Positions 23,133 through 30,860 of a stretch of 32,596 nucleotides of DNA are shown in pieces. Position numbers and translations under genes: made by a program. The notes beneath the pieces were generated by a model. The model searched no databases, was not told the origin of the DNA, and saw only the letters and a list, made by a program, of their open reading frames with translations. The stretch is from DATKMS01 sp041497995 (GTDB taxonomy: Bacteria > Desulfobacterota > Binatia > HRBIN30): the NCBI GenBank assembly GCA_041497995.1, contig JBGQHM010000027.1:1-32596 (forward strand). The letters are read 5' to 3'. Positions within the stretch are counted from its first letter, which is position 1. Each line of letters begins with the position of its first letter.

Positions 23133-24086
23133 CTACCCGCGCTGCGCGGTCTGCACCGCGCGCCGGTATACCTTACGAGCTTTGGGCTTCTTGTGCTTCG
23201 AGGCTTGCTTGGCGTACGTAGCCGGCGCCGAGTTGATGCGCGCCGCCAGGGCGAGGACGGTATCGACGTAGGCTTCGGAATGATTGTACTGCCAGACGGC
23301 GGCGCGGCGTTCCTTGCTGGACAGACCGGGGCGCCAGCCGTGGCCGGCGAAGTAGCGCGCACACGAGGCGGCAGCGTCTTCCGTGTCGTACAGACTGACG
23401 CGTCCGTCGCCGTTGCCGTCGACGCCATAGGCAAGATAACTGGTGGGCAGAAATTGCGGAGCACCGAACGCACCGGAAACGGAGCCGCGGATGTCGAGCG
23501 GTTCGACGCCCATGCGGTCCGCGACGGTGAACAGTGCGAGCACCTCCGGGTAGAACGTATTCTCCAGATAGCGTGCACGGGCTCGCACCTGCGGCGCGGT
23601 TTCGGGATCGATACGCTCGTTGCCGTCGGTGTAGCGCTCGAGGTTGCGCTGCAGATTGTCCGGTTCGTTCGCCATCGCCAACCGTGCCAGGCGGTACAGC
23701 ACAACCTTCGATCCCGTGTTCCGCCCGCAGCCGCTCTCGATGAAGATGATCGCCGCGATCACATCGGCCGACACCCCGTGCGCCCGTTCGGCCGCCTCGA
23801 ACGCGTCGGCGTAGCGGATACGACAGCGGTGCGCCGCCGCGAGCGTCGCGGGCCGCAGGAACCGCCGGTAGGTGGCGCGTGACTCGTGGGGTGCGACGGG
23901 AGAGAACTCGAGCCCGCTGAACGGCGCGACGCGCGGATCGCTGAATGCTTCTACGACGCGCTCACGCTCCACGCCGTCGGCGACCAGCTTCTCGATGAGA
24001 TAGCTCCAGCCTCGATCGTCTGCGACCGCCGGGCACACCGGCGACAACAGCAAGCTCAGCGCGAGGATGAAACCCAACTGCTTCAT
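23133..24086 (-). CDS. MltB-like lytic murein transglycosylase
   Basis: 317 residues. A signal peptide (MKQLGFILALSLLLSPVCPAVA) leads a soluble, non-lipidated SLT_2/MltB fold. The catalytic glutamate is in IAAIIFIESGCGRNTG. Supporting motifs are RARYLENTFYP, GSVSGAFGAPQFLPTSY, DGNGDGRVSLYDTEDAAAS and VWQYNHSEAYVDTVLALA. It cleaves peptidoglycan to 1,6-anhydro-muropeptides in the periplasm. The basic C-terminal tail (KHKKPKARKVYRR) may hold it to the wall. I start at ATG 24086 because a promoter lies seven bases upstream; ATG 24098 adds four residues and overlaps the -10 box. Confidence 0.9.
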   Translation of the reverse strand: MKQLGFILALSLLLSPVCPAVADDRGWSYLIEKLVADGVERERVVEAFSDPRVAPFSGLEFSPVAPHESRATYRRFLRPATLAAAHRCRIRYADAFEAAERAHGVSADVIAAIIFIESGCGRNTGSKVVLYRLARLAMANEPDNLQRNLERYTDGNERIDPETAPQVRARARYLENTFYPEVLALFTVADRMGVEPLDIRGSVSGAFGAPQFLPTSYLAYGVDGNGDGRVSLYDTEDAAASCARYFAGHGWRPGLSSKERRAAVWQYNHSEAYVDTVLALAARINSAPATYAKQASKHKKPKARKVYRRAVQTAQRG

Positions 24087-24093
24087 ACGAACG

Positions 24094-24122
24094 ATCATGC
24101 CGTGCTTTGCCGCTCTTCACAA
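24094..24122 (-). promoter_or_regulatory. Promoter of transglycosylase gene
   Basis: Minus-strand TTGTGA (24122-24117), a 17-bp spacer and CATGAT (24099-24094) are followed seven bases later by ATG 24086. This is another leaderless-type arrangement. Confidence 0.4.
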
Positions 24123-24159
24123 ACGCCAAATGGCGAGTGGAGGGATGGGCAACCGGATC

Positions 24160-25041
24160 TCAGATCGAATCGGAGCCGCCCCACACGAAGAGCGGTTCCA
24201 TCGCGTGCTCGCCCACATCGGCTTCGAGCTCTGCCGATGACGGTTCGCCGCTGGCCTGTGCGGCGGCATCAAGGATGAGGGGGAGAATGGTGGCGTCGCT
24301 CGATGAATCGAGAAAGATGCCGGGGCGGCTCAGGACAAAGTGGACGGCGCGGCGGATGGCCTCTGGTTCCTTCAGCGGTTCGTACCAACTGAAGCGCCGT
24401 TGCGTATCGTCGTCGCGCCAGCGCCGCCGGGCCACTGCTTTGATCGTTTGCATGGCGACACCACGCTCGCGGCAGGTGGCGGCGAGTGCTTCGAAGTCGG
24501 TGGCGTACTCGGGGATCGACATCATCGTGAAATTGTACGGCAGCAACACCGAGTTGAACGGAAAGCGTTCGAGGCTGCGGCGGTGCATCGCGGCGACGCG
24601 CGTGCCGTGGCCGGTGACGCCGATGAAGCGCACGAGTCCCTGGTCGCGCGCTTCGACCAGCGCTTCGAGCGCGCCACCCGCGCCGAGCGCCGTCTCCCAC
24701 TCGTGCTCGTCGACGAGGTTGTGGAGCTGGATGAGATCGAGTTGGCGGGTGCGCAGCCGCTCCAGCGAGCGCTGCACGCTGTCACGCGCGCTCGCATATG
24801 TACGATCGCCGGTCTTGCTGGCCAAGAAGAAGCTGTCGCGATAGCGCTCCATCCACGGACCGACGCGCAGCTCGGAGTCGCCGTACGACGCCGCGGTGTC
24901 GATATGGTTGATGCCGTGGTGCAGCAGCACCTCGAGGACCTGATCAGCCTTCTCTTGCCGCATGGCGCCGAGCGCCGCGGCGCCGAAGATGACGCGCGTG
25001 CTGTGGTGGCCGGTGCATCCGAACGGAGCGGTTTCGATCAT
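24160..25041 (-). CDS. Aldo/keto reductase
   Basis: 293-residue TIM-barrel NADP(H)-dependent oxidoreductase. The AKR catalytic residues can be followed: DTAASYGDSE (Asp and Tyr), ASKTGD (Lys), LIQLHNLVDEHEW (His), with GVTGHG and VAMQTIKAVARR further on. There is no export signal. It carries a strong ribosome site (AGGAGGGA) five bases before ATG 25041, in contrast to several leaderless genes nearby; the longer reading from 25230 is not supported. The substrate is unknown. Confidence 0.88.
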   Translation of the reverse strand: MIETAPFGCTGHHSTRVIFGAAALGAMRQEKADQVLEVLLHHGINHIDTAASYGDSELRVGPWMERYRDSFFLASKTGDRTYASARDSVQRSLERLRTRQLDLIQLHNLVDEHEWETALGAGGALEALVEARDQGLVRFIGVTGHGTRVAAMHRRSLERFPFNSVLLPYNFTMMSIPEYATDFEALAATCRERGVAMQTIKAVARRRWRDDDTQRRFSWYEPLKEPEAIRRAVHFVLSRPGIFLDSSSDATILPLILDAAAQASGEPSSAELEADVGEHAMEPLFVWGGSDSI

Positions 25042-25190
25042 CGCTTCCCTCCTGCAGTAGGGTCTCGGAATCCACGCGCAGACTGTGCCATGGCCCCGCT
25101 CGGTGAAAGAGTGGGTGCCTCCGGCTCGTTCAGGCCTGCCGCGTGGCTCGACGCCAGGCTTTACACGAAGACCGGACGATTGGCGATCGA

Positions 25191-25907
25191 TCATCGGTTG
25201 CCACCGAGACGCTCTAGCGCACCAAGCCATTCACCGAAATGGCGACATCTAGCGCGAAGCGTGGGCAGCCCCACCTTTCCGGCCACAAGGGGTCCAGCTG
25301 ACGATTTTCGACCCTCGTACTCGGCGATATGTTTGCTGATCCGCTTGGACGGCGCCGTCTCGGTGCCGTCGTTGATCTCTTCTGGATTCTTGCCTGGCGG
25401 AACAAGGGCCACTAGACGACGGACGGCGCTCTCGTGATCAGGAAACTCCGACCTCAGGTGCGCTGGGTCTGCAAGAAGGAGCGTCTCAAACTCATGAAGC
25501 TGAATGTAGGGAACGAAGCGCCAGTCAGATATGTCTGAAGCAAGCGCGCGCTCAAGTGAGGCGACTCGATCGTACGGATCGGTTTTTCGTGCAGCTTCAT
25601 CAAACGTCGGGAAGTCATTCGGGAGTGCGTACAAGTCGAACATCGTCGTAAAACGCGCATCGATATTTTGATCTTCCGCCATCCAGAGGTGCAGATCCCT
25701 CTTGGCTCTCTCGTAGCTGCACAGGCCTCCGCGAAAGATCCTCGGTTGGACGGTCAGACCCCCCCGATAGAACCGTGCGCGCTGGCGGCTTGTTTCTACA
25801 CAGCGTACGTCGGCGACCACATTGAAAAGACCGAGGTGGTCGACGAGGACAGAGTTGACGAACTCTTCTTCGGTTTGACCCTCGACCACGAAATGCAGCC
25901 GCACCAT
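25191..25907 (-). CDS. DUF4276 family protein (TOPRIM-like), ATPase partner
   Basis: 238 residues. It opens with the DUF4276 hallmark VVEGQTEEEFV (Glu9), a TOPRIM-like acidic start. YIQLHEFETLLLADPAHL follows in the middle, then NDGTETAPSKRI near the end. DUF4276 proteins are regularly encoded beside AAA_21 ATPases and look like the nuclease-type effector of such pairs, by analogy with OLD, Gabija, PARIS and RloAB-type modules. The ATG lies three bases after the ATPase stop, so the two are translationally linked. Base composition is visibly less GC-rich than the flanking housekeeping genes, consistent with transfer. Confidence 0.85.
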   Translation of the reverse strand: MVRLHFVVEGQTEEEFVNSVLVDHLGLFNVVADVRCVETSRQRARFYRGGLTVQPRIFRGGLCSYERAKRDLHLWMAEDQNIDARFTTMFDLYALPNDFPTFDEAARKTDPYDRVASLERALASDISDWRFVPYIQLHEFETLLLADPAHLRSEFPDHESAVRRLVALVPPGKNPEEINDGTETAPSKRISKHIAEYEGRKSSAGPLVAGKVGLPTLRARCRHFGEWLGALERLGGNR

Positions 25908-25910
25908 CCC

Positions 25911-27017
25911 TTACGGTCTCCCGCCGAGAACATTCTTCTCCCAGAGCTCCGCAAGCGAGTACTCCTGGAGCCACTGCTCGAGTCTATGCGGATCCAGCCG
26001 AGTGAACGTCGATTGACGATCGGGCCGGTCCACCACGACAATGTCCTGCGGGTCAAAATAGTCGACCAACGTTGCTGACTGTGTTGCTAGGATCACCTGA
26101 GTATGCGTCGAGACGCCCTTGAGCAACCCGGCCACTACGTTGATGGCGTATGGGTGCAAGCCGAGTTCAGGCTCATCCAAAATGACAACAGCCGGCAGGT
26201 TCTCCGGCGGTTGGAGTAGAAGGGCGACAAGTGCCATTACCCGCAATGTTCCATCGGACGCTTGATGCGCACCGAACACGGTGTCAGAATTGCGCTCCCG
26301 CCACTGCAGAAGCACCGAACCGTTCGATGGGTCGAGTTCGAAATCAGCGAAGAAGGGAGCGATTTGACGGATTGTCTCGACAATCACGGTGTAGTGCTTG
26401 GCATGCGTTTCGCGGAGATTACGCAGGAACGGGGCAAGGTTGGCCGCATCCTCCTTCAGGAACCGATTGTCCTCTGCGTCCCAACGCTGCCGGATCCGCG
26501 CGGTGTCAGATGTGTTGTGGAACTGGTACCCCACGCATCCCTTAAGCAGCCATAAGATCGCTTTGGCTGTCTTGTTGCCCTGCTCGGCAAGCTCGATAAC
26601 CTTTGCCTCCCGGTGCCCGGAACCGAGAGATTTCCAGGATGCAGGCGTGCCGAATTTCTTGCCACTGAAGCGGTATCGTTCCTCAGCGAAGATTAAGGTG
26701 TCCGGGGCCGCATGGAAGAGCCGCATGTGGTAGTCGTTTACGCCAGCGTCAGTCTCAAATGTCAGCGTGGCACTCAGCTGCGGAGTGTAGGCGGCCCCAT
26801 CGTGTAGCAGCGCGTTCGCACCGCCTGATCTGCCAACGTGAAACTGCAGGTTGCCCGGCGATGGAGTCATCCAATTGAGCAATTTGAAGAATGAGATCAG
26901 ATTCGATTTTCCGACACCGTTAGCTCCGATCAAGACGGTCAACGGTCCAGGCAGGAAGTCAGGTAGACTGCGGATCGACTTCCAGCCGTGCAATTCAAGT
27001 TTGGTCAGTCGAGTCAT
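25911..27017 (-). CDS. AAA family (SMC/ABC-like) ATPase of DUF4276 module
   Basis: 368 residues. An AAA_21/RecF-like ATPase with Walker A GANGVGKSN (31-39), a long helical insert, the ABC-type signature region GAHQASDGTLRVMAL, Walker B VVILDEPELGLHP, and an H-loop-like ATQSATLVDYF. It should dimerise around ATP and, as in related two-gene phage-defence modules, gate the DUF4276 partner; that role is inferred. ATG 27017 follows GAAGGGA at six bases and opens the conserved TKLELHGWKSI; a TTG at 27032 would add five residues. It is co-directional with DUF4276 downstream. Confidence 0.88.
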   Translation of the reverse strand: MTRLTKLELHGWKSIRSLPDFLPGPLTVLIGANGVGKSNLISFFKLLNWMTPSPGNLQFHVGRSGGANALLHDGAAYTPQLSATLTFETDAGVNDYHMRLFHAAPDTLIFAEERYRFSGKKFGTPASWKSLGSGHREAKVIELAEQGNKTAKAILWLLKGCVGYQFHNTSDTARIRQRWDAEDNRFLKEDAANLAPFLRNLRETHAKHYTVIVETIRQIAPFFADFELDPSNGSVLLQWRERNSDTVFGAHQASDGTLRVMALVALLLQPPENLPAVVILDEPELGLHPYAINVVAGLLKGVSTHTQVILATQSATLVDYFDPQDIVVVDRPDRQSTFTRLDPHRLEQWLQEYSLAELWEKNVLGGRP

Positions 27018-27028
27018 TGGTAGTCCCT

Positions 27029-27127
27029 TCAAACACTCCGCACATTGGTCTCTTGGAGTACCTTCCTCGGGGCTGTGCGCCAGTTGGCGGCCATCGCTTG
27101 GGCCTTACGCAGCGCCATCGGAAGCAT
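27029..27127 (-). CDS. Possible 32-residue small ORF before ATPase
   Basis: An ATG-initiated frame (MLPMALRKAQAMAANWR, ending VRSV) stops 11 bases before the ATPase start codon. It is amphipathic and basic. It could be a leader peptide, an antitoxin-like fragment or chance; no family is recognised and no strong ribosome site is visible. Confidence 0.2.
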   Translation of the reverse strand: MLPMALRKAQAMAANWRTAPRKVLQETNVRSV

Positions 27128-27187
27128 CCCCGGGGAATGAAACGCTGGCTCTCCGTGCGCGCCGCCTTTGACAGTCACAAGCGTGTC

Positions 27188-27967
27188 TCACGTGTTCTGC
27201 ACGGTCATGCCGCCGTCCACCACCAACACTGCCCCGTTGATGTACGACGCGGCCGGCAACACTAGGCTGAGCGTCGCGTGTGCGACTTCTTCGGGCTCAC
27301 CGTAGCGCCGCAGCGGCACGCGGCGGCGGGCGAACTTCTGCTTCGCCTCGTCGGGGATGACCGCTGTCATCCCGGTGTTGATCGGACCCGGGCAGATGCA
27401 GTTGACCGTAACCCCTTGAGAGCCCAGCTCGACGGCGAGCGAGCGGGTGAGTCCGATCACGCCGTGCTTGCTGCTGGTGTAGGGGCTGATGAACGCCGTC
27501 GCGCCCAAGCCCTCGGTGGAGGCGATGTTGACGATCCGTCCGCTGCGCTGCGCTTTCAGATGCGGCAGACAGGCGCGAATGAGCTGCACATGCGCGGTGA
27601 GATTCACCGCAAGGGTGCGCGCCCACGCTTGATCGAAGTCGTCGCTGTCAATCGGCGCCGGCAGACTGACGCCGGCGTTGTTGACGAGAATGTCGACCCC
27701 ACCGAAGCGCGCCACGACCTCGCTCACGAGCGTGACGATCGCCCTGGCGTTGGTGACATCGATGGCCCAAGCGGCCGCCGTGCCCCCGGCATCGGTGATC
27801 TCGCTTGCGACGCGATCGACGCCCTCCCTGTTCACGTCGACGACCGCAACTTTCGCGCCCTCGTCGGCGAAGAGGTGTGCGGTGGCTCGGCCCATACCGC
27901 TCCCCGCGCCGGTGATGATGGCAACCTTGCCCGCGATTGATCGGCTCAGTGTCGACAGGCGTCCCAT
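27188..27967 (-). CDS. SDR family oxidoreductase
   Basis: 259-residue classical short-chain dehydrogenase/reductase. It shows the Rossmann motif TGAGSGMG, Asp after beta-2 (VVDVN, NAD(H) preference), NNAGV, the catalytic set Ser (IASTEG), Tyr-x-x-x-Lys (YTSSK), and the C-terminal cofactor motif CPGPINTGM. There is no signal peptide, so it is cytoplasmic. It lies 39 bp downstream of the MbnH-like gene on the same strand, but the function looks unrelated. TAGGAT nine bases before the ATG may be its own -10 box. Confidence 0.92.
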   Translation of the reverse strand: MGRLSTLSRSIAGKVAIITGAGSGMGRATAHLFADEGAKVAVVDVNREGVDRVASEITDAGGTAAAWAIDVTNARAIVTLVSEVVARFGGVDILVNNAGVSLPAPIDSDDFDQAWARTLAVNLTAHVQLIRACLPHLKAQRSGRIVNIASTEGLGATAFISPYTSSKHGVIGLTRSLAVELGSQGVTVNCICPGPINTGMTAVIPDEAKQKFARRRVPLRRYGEPEEVAHATLSLVLPAASYINGAVLVVDGGMTVQNT

Positions 27968-28006
27968 GGCGCCGCGATCCTATCTGGCGGCGTGGTGTGG
28001 CGCCAG

Positions 28007-29170
28007 CTACTGGGGTTGGGGCGCGGCAGGATCCGCGAAGCGTGGATCGGTGAGAAACGCGTCGTCGGTGAGGCTCTGCAAGAAAGCGATCACGTCGCCA
28101 CGCTCCGCCGGATTTAAGATGAACCCCGCGACGAACTTCTCCTTGAGTGGGCTGACATGGCCATCGCCGGCCGTCGGTCCGCGTTCGATCGTCCGCCCGC
28201 CAGCGGAGTAGTGGTCGAGCACTTCTTCGAGCGTCGCGATCGAGCCGTCGTGCATGTACGGCGCGGTGACCGCGACGTTGCGCAGCGTCGGTGCCTTGAA
28301 GCGGCCCATGTCCTCCCATTGATGCGTGATATCGCGCAGCCCTTGATCGGATGCGGGGTAGCTCCCCTTGCCATCGACGTTGTAGAGGCCGGTGTTGTGG
28401 AAAGCGCGTTCCGGCTCGGGCAGCTTGGTGTGATCCACCGCGTCGGCGAAGTTGAAGTTCCCGTGGCAGTGGAAGCACTCGAGCCGCTCCGAGAAGAACA
28501 GCTCCATGCCGCGCTTGGCGGAGTCCGAGAGCGCCTGCTGATCCCCACGCGTGTAGTGGTCGTAGGCGGAGTCGCCCGAGATGAGCGTGCGGACGAAGCA
28601 CGCCAGTGCCCGCGTCACGTTGGCGATCGTGATCGGGTCGTGGTCTTGCGGAAATGCCGCGGTGAAGCGTGCGACGTAGGCGGCGTCGGCGCGCAGGCGC
28701 GCGAGCAGCGTCTCACTGTCCGGCAGTCCGAGCTCGATCGGTGCATCGCCGAACATTGGCAGGAGCACTTGGTCTTCGATCCGATCGAGCAGCGGATGCG
28801 CCCAGGTCAGGCGCGATGCGTACGCCACGTTGGTCAGCGTCATGCTGTTGCGTCGATGTGCCTGGCCGGTTGAGCCGATGGCGTGGACACGTCCGTCGGT
28901 GAAGGCGCGGTCCTGCTTGTGACAGCTTGCGCACGACTGGGTCTGATTGTTCGACAGTTGCTTGTCGTAGAAGAGGTGGCGGCCGGCGTCGACCTTGGCC
29001 CGACTCATCGGGTTGTCGGCCGGGATGCGCGGCTCGGGGAAACCTGTTGGGAGATCCCACCGCCAGGCGGACTCCGAGACCCAGAAGTAGCGGGCGACTC
29101 CTGCTCCCATCCCCACCAGCAGGAGGAGCGCGGTGTACGCTGCGACTCTCCGCGGCATCGCGCAACTCAC
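28007..29170 (-). CDS. mbnH: MbnH-like di-haem cytochrome c peroxidase family enzyme
   Basis: 387 residues with an N-terminal membrane or signal segment (AAYTALLLLVGMGAGVARYF) and two haem c sites: CASCH (Cys80, Cys83, His84) and CFHCH (Cys232, Cys235, His236). Further family motifs are LTNVAYASRLTW, AFHNTGLYNVDGKG, APTLRNVAVTAPYMHDGS and LEEVLDHYSAGG. It belongs to the MauG/BCCP superfamily, and pairing with an MbnP gene marks the MbnH subgroup (metallo-mystery pair). MbnH enzymes are MauG-like periplasmic oxidases linked to copper handling; a known partner modification is tryptophan to kynurenine. The GTG start at 29170 overlaps the MbnP stop (GTGA); ATG 29158 is an alternative. It is the last cluster gene. 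Confidence 0.88.
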   Translation of the reverse strand: MSCAMPRRVAAYTALLLLVGMGAGVARYFWVSESAWRWDLPTGFPEPRIPADNPMSRAKVDAGRHLFYDKQLSNNQTQSCASCHKQDRAFTDGRVHAIGSTGQAHRRNSMTLTNVAYASRLTWAHPLLDRIEDQVLLPMFGDAPIELGLPDSETLLARLRADAAYVARFTAAFPQDHDPITIANVTRALACFVRTLISGDSAYDHYTRGDQQALSDSAKRGMELFFSERLECFHCHGNFNFADAVDHTKLPEPERAFHNTGLYNVDGKGSYPASDQGLRDITHQWEDMGRFKAPTLRNVAVTAPYMHDGSIATLEEVLDHYSAGGRTIERGPTAGDGHVSPLKEKFVAGFILNPAERGDVIAFLQSLTDDAFLTDPRFADPAAPQPQ

Positions 29171-30012
29171 AACACCGAAAAGACGTGCTGCGTAGTCAGC
29201 GGGCGGCCGGTTTCTGGGTCGAGTCCGATCGCACTGAACGCGACGGCGCAGTCCGCGGCATCTGGCCCGGACATGCAGCCGCGTACGCTGTCACGGGCCG
29301 CACCCGCCAGGTCGACGCCGTGCATGAACACGCTGAGGTCGAGGGCCACGGTTTTCCCAGGTCCGAAGCCCTGCAGCTCGATCAGCGGACGGTTGGGCCG
29401 CGCGCAACTCGTGATGTGCCCGACCGTCCCGGCGCACTCGGTGCTGCCGAGGTGGAAGCGATAAGCGGCGCCCGCGGTGTTTTCTCCTTCGAAGCGCAGG
29501 AACTTGTAGCCGGCCTGCCAGCCCCAGTGCATGTGACCGAGTGTGAGTGGAGGCGCGGCCTCCGCGGGGTTCGCATGGTTGTGGTCGAACGGGACACCCA
29601 CCATGAACCGGACGCCGACGTACGAGCCCTCGCGCACCAGCCCCTCCACTGCCGTATGGATCCCCTTCGTGCCGTCGCGGCAGTTACCTGTCCCATCTTC
29701 GAAGTCGAGCAACGCCACGCCGCCGTTCTGCCAGACGCCGTCGTCGCGCAACGAAACGTCTGCCGCCGTGCCATCGGCGGCGAGCAACTGAACGGCGTGG
29801 ACATAGAACCTGAGGTCGCGCGCTACGAACGCGCCGCCGCCGGCATCAACCGCTTCCGTGCAGGAGAATGGCTGGTCTCCGAAGCGGGCGGCAAATGGAA
29901 TGACCACCGGCACGCCGCGCCGTGCGCAGCCGATCGCAACGCCGACTGCGCAGGCGCAGATCGCACCAAGGTACGCGGCTTTCAAGCGATTGCGTGACAC
30001 GGCTCGAGTCAT
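29167..30012 (-). CDS. mbnP: MbnP-like four-Cys copper-associated protein
   Basis: 281 residues. The export signal may be lipidated (GVAIGC). Family features are ARDLRFYVHAVQLL, DDGVWQNGGVALLDFEDGTG, GVRFMVGVPFDHNHANP and the strongly conserved HMHWGWQAGYKF (160-171). The four-Cys pattern is read as Cys51, Cys111, Cys193 and Cys203. In characterised relatives (MbnP/CorA) a tryptophan oxidised to kynurenine helps bind copper; which tryptophan would be modified here is not certain, though W94, W163 and W165 are candidates. The ATG overlaps the upstream lipoprotein stop (ATGA) and its stop overlaps the MbnH start, so the three genes are translationally coupled. Confidence 0.88.
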   Translation of the reverse strand: MTRAVSRNRLKAAYLGAICACAVGVAIGCARRGVPVVIPFAARFGDQPFSCTEAVDAGGGAFVARDLRFYVHAVQLLAADGTAADVSLRDDGVWQNGGVALLDFEDGTGNCRDGTKGIHTAVEGLVREGSYVGVRFMVGVPFDHNHANPAEAAPPLTLGHMHWGWQAGYKFLRFEGENTAGAAYRFHLGSTECAGTVGHITSCARPNRPLIELQGFGPGKTVALDLSVFMHGVDLAGAARDSVRGCMSGPDAADCAVAFSAIGLDPETGRPLTTQHVFSVL

Positions 30013-30827
30013 TCGGCGGAACGATGCACGGCGATCACCGTGCGGTCGATGAGATTCTGCAACACCTGCCGTTCGATGCGGGCGGGCGGCATGGTGTCGA
30101 AGTCGATGCCGTCGAACAGCGACTGGAGCTGGCGCTGGATGACGACGCGAGCGTTCTCGCGCCCGGTGTCGACGACGATCGCCGCTCCCTGGGCTCCGAC
30201 CCTCCCCGGCGGGAACAGCTCCGTAAGCACCGCGTTGGCAGCCGACGTGGCGAGCTCGAAGGACCGCGGCGTCGCTGCTGTCGTAGCCTGATAGGTGCCG
30301 CGCACGTAGAGACTGCGCTCCACCATGTCGACGTCCTCCGGCAGACCAACCGCGGACCGGTTGGAACGCGCGATCAGGTAGTGGATGCGGCAGTAGCGCT
30401 GGGCAGCGAGCTGTATCGAGCCGACATCGAAGTCAACGGGCGCGTGCAGCGCCTCGACGTGCGGCGTGTGAATCGCTGCAGGGTTGGGCGTCGTCGGCAT
30501 ATGACCTGCCCAGGCTGCGCGTGCTGGAAGCCACGCCCACAGTGAGTCAACGCCTGACTCGAGAGCTTCCTTGGGGCACTCGACCAGTTCCATGCTGTAG
30601 TCAACGAGATACCCGCGCTCCAAATGGACCCGGTAGCCGCGGTCGTTGACGGTCTGCCAACCGCTGCCACTGGGGTCGGCCTGGGTGCTGCCCCAGGACC
30701 ACTCAAGCCGGTAGCCAACGGTGTGCGGCGCCGACGGCGCCGAGTCCGATCGGCACCCTGCGACGGTGAGCAGCACCGCAAAGGCAACCCAACGCACGGC
30801 CAGGGACAGCATCGTACTCCGATGCAT
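30009..30827 (-). CDS. Lipoprotein of the MbnP/MbnH cluster, unknown function
   Basis: 272 residues with a clear lipobox (AFAVLLTVAGC). No family is recognised. The mature part contains WSWGSTQADPSG, YRVHLERGYLVDYSMELVECP and a His/Met-rich stretch, AGHMPTTPNPAAIHTPHVEA, continuing LHAPVDFDVG, then QRYCRIHYLIAR. The cluster of His and Met residues and the place in a copper-type operon suggest metal binding or delivery to MbnP; this is inference. The stop overlaps the MbnP start by 4 bp. ATG 30827 is used; ATG 30812 would shorten the signal peptide. The upstream YHYH gene ends 33 bp away. Confidence 0.75.
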   Translation of the reverse strand: MHRSTMLSLAVRWVAFAVLLTVAGCRSDSAPSAPHTVGYRLEWSWGSTQADPSGSGWQTVNDRGYRVHLERGYLVDYSMELVECPKEALESGVDSLWAWLPARAAWAGHMPTTPNPAAIHTPHVEALHAPVDFDVGSIQLAAQRYCRIHYLIARSNRSAVGLPEDVDMVERSLYVRGTYQATTAATPRSFELATSAANAVLTELFPPGRVGAQGAAIVVDTGRENARVVIQRQLQSLFDGIDFDTMPPARIERQVLQNLIDRTVIAVHRSAE

Positions 30828-30860
30828 GCATCACCTGGCCGTGGATTGGCAAGCACGTGT

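Noticed and set aside
27017..27265. Plus-strand 82-codon frame across the ATPase/SDR gap
   Set aside because: It overlaps both minus-strand genes, lacks motifs and has no ribosome site.
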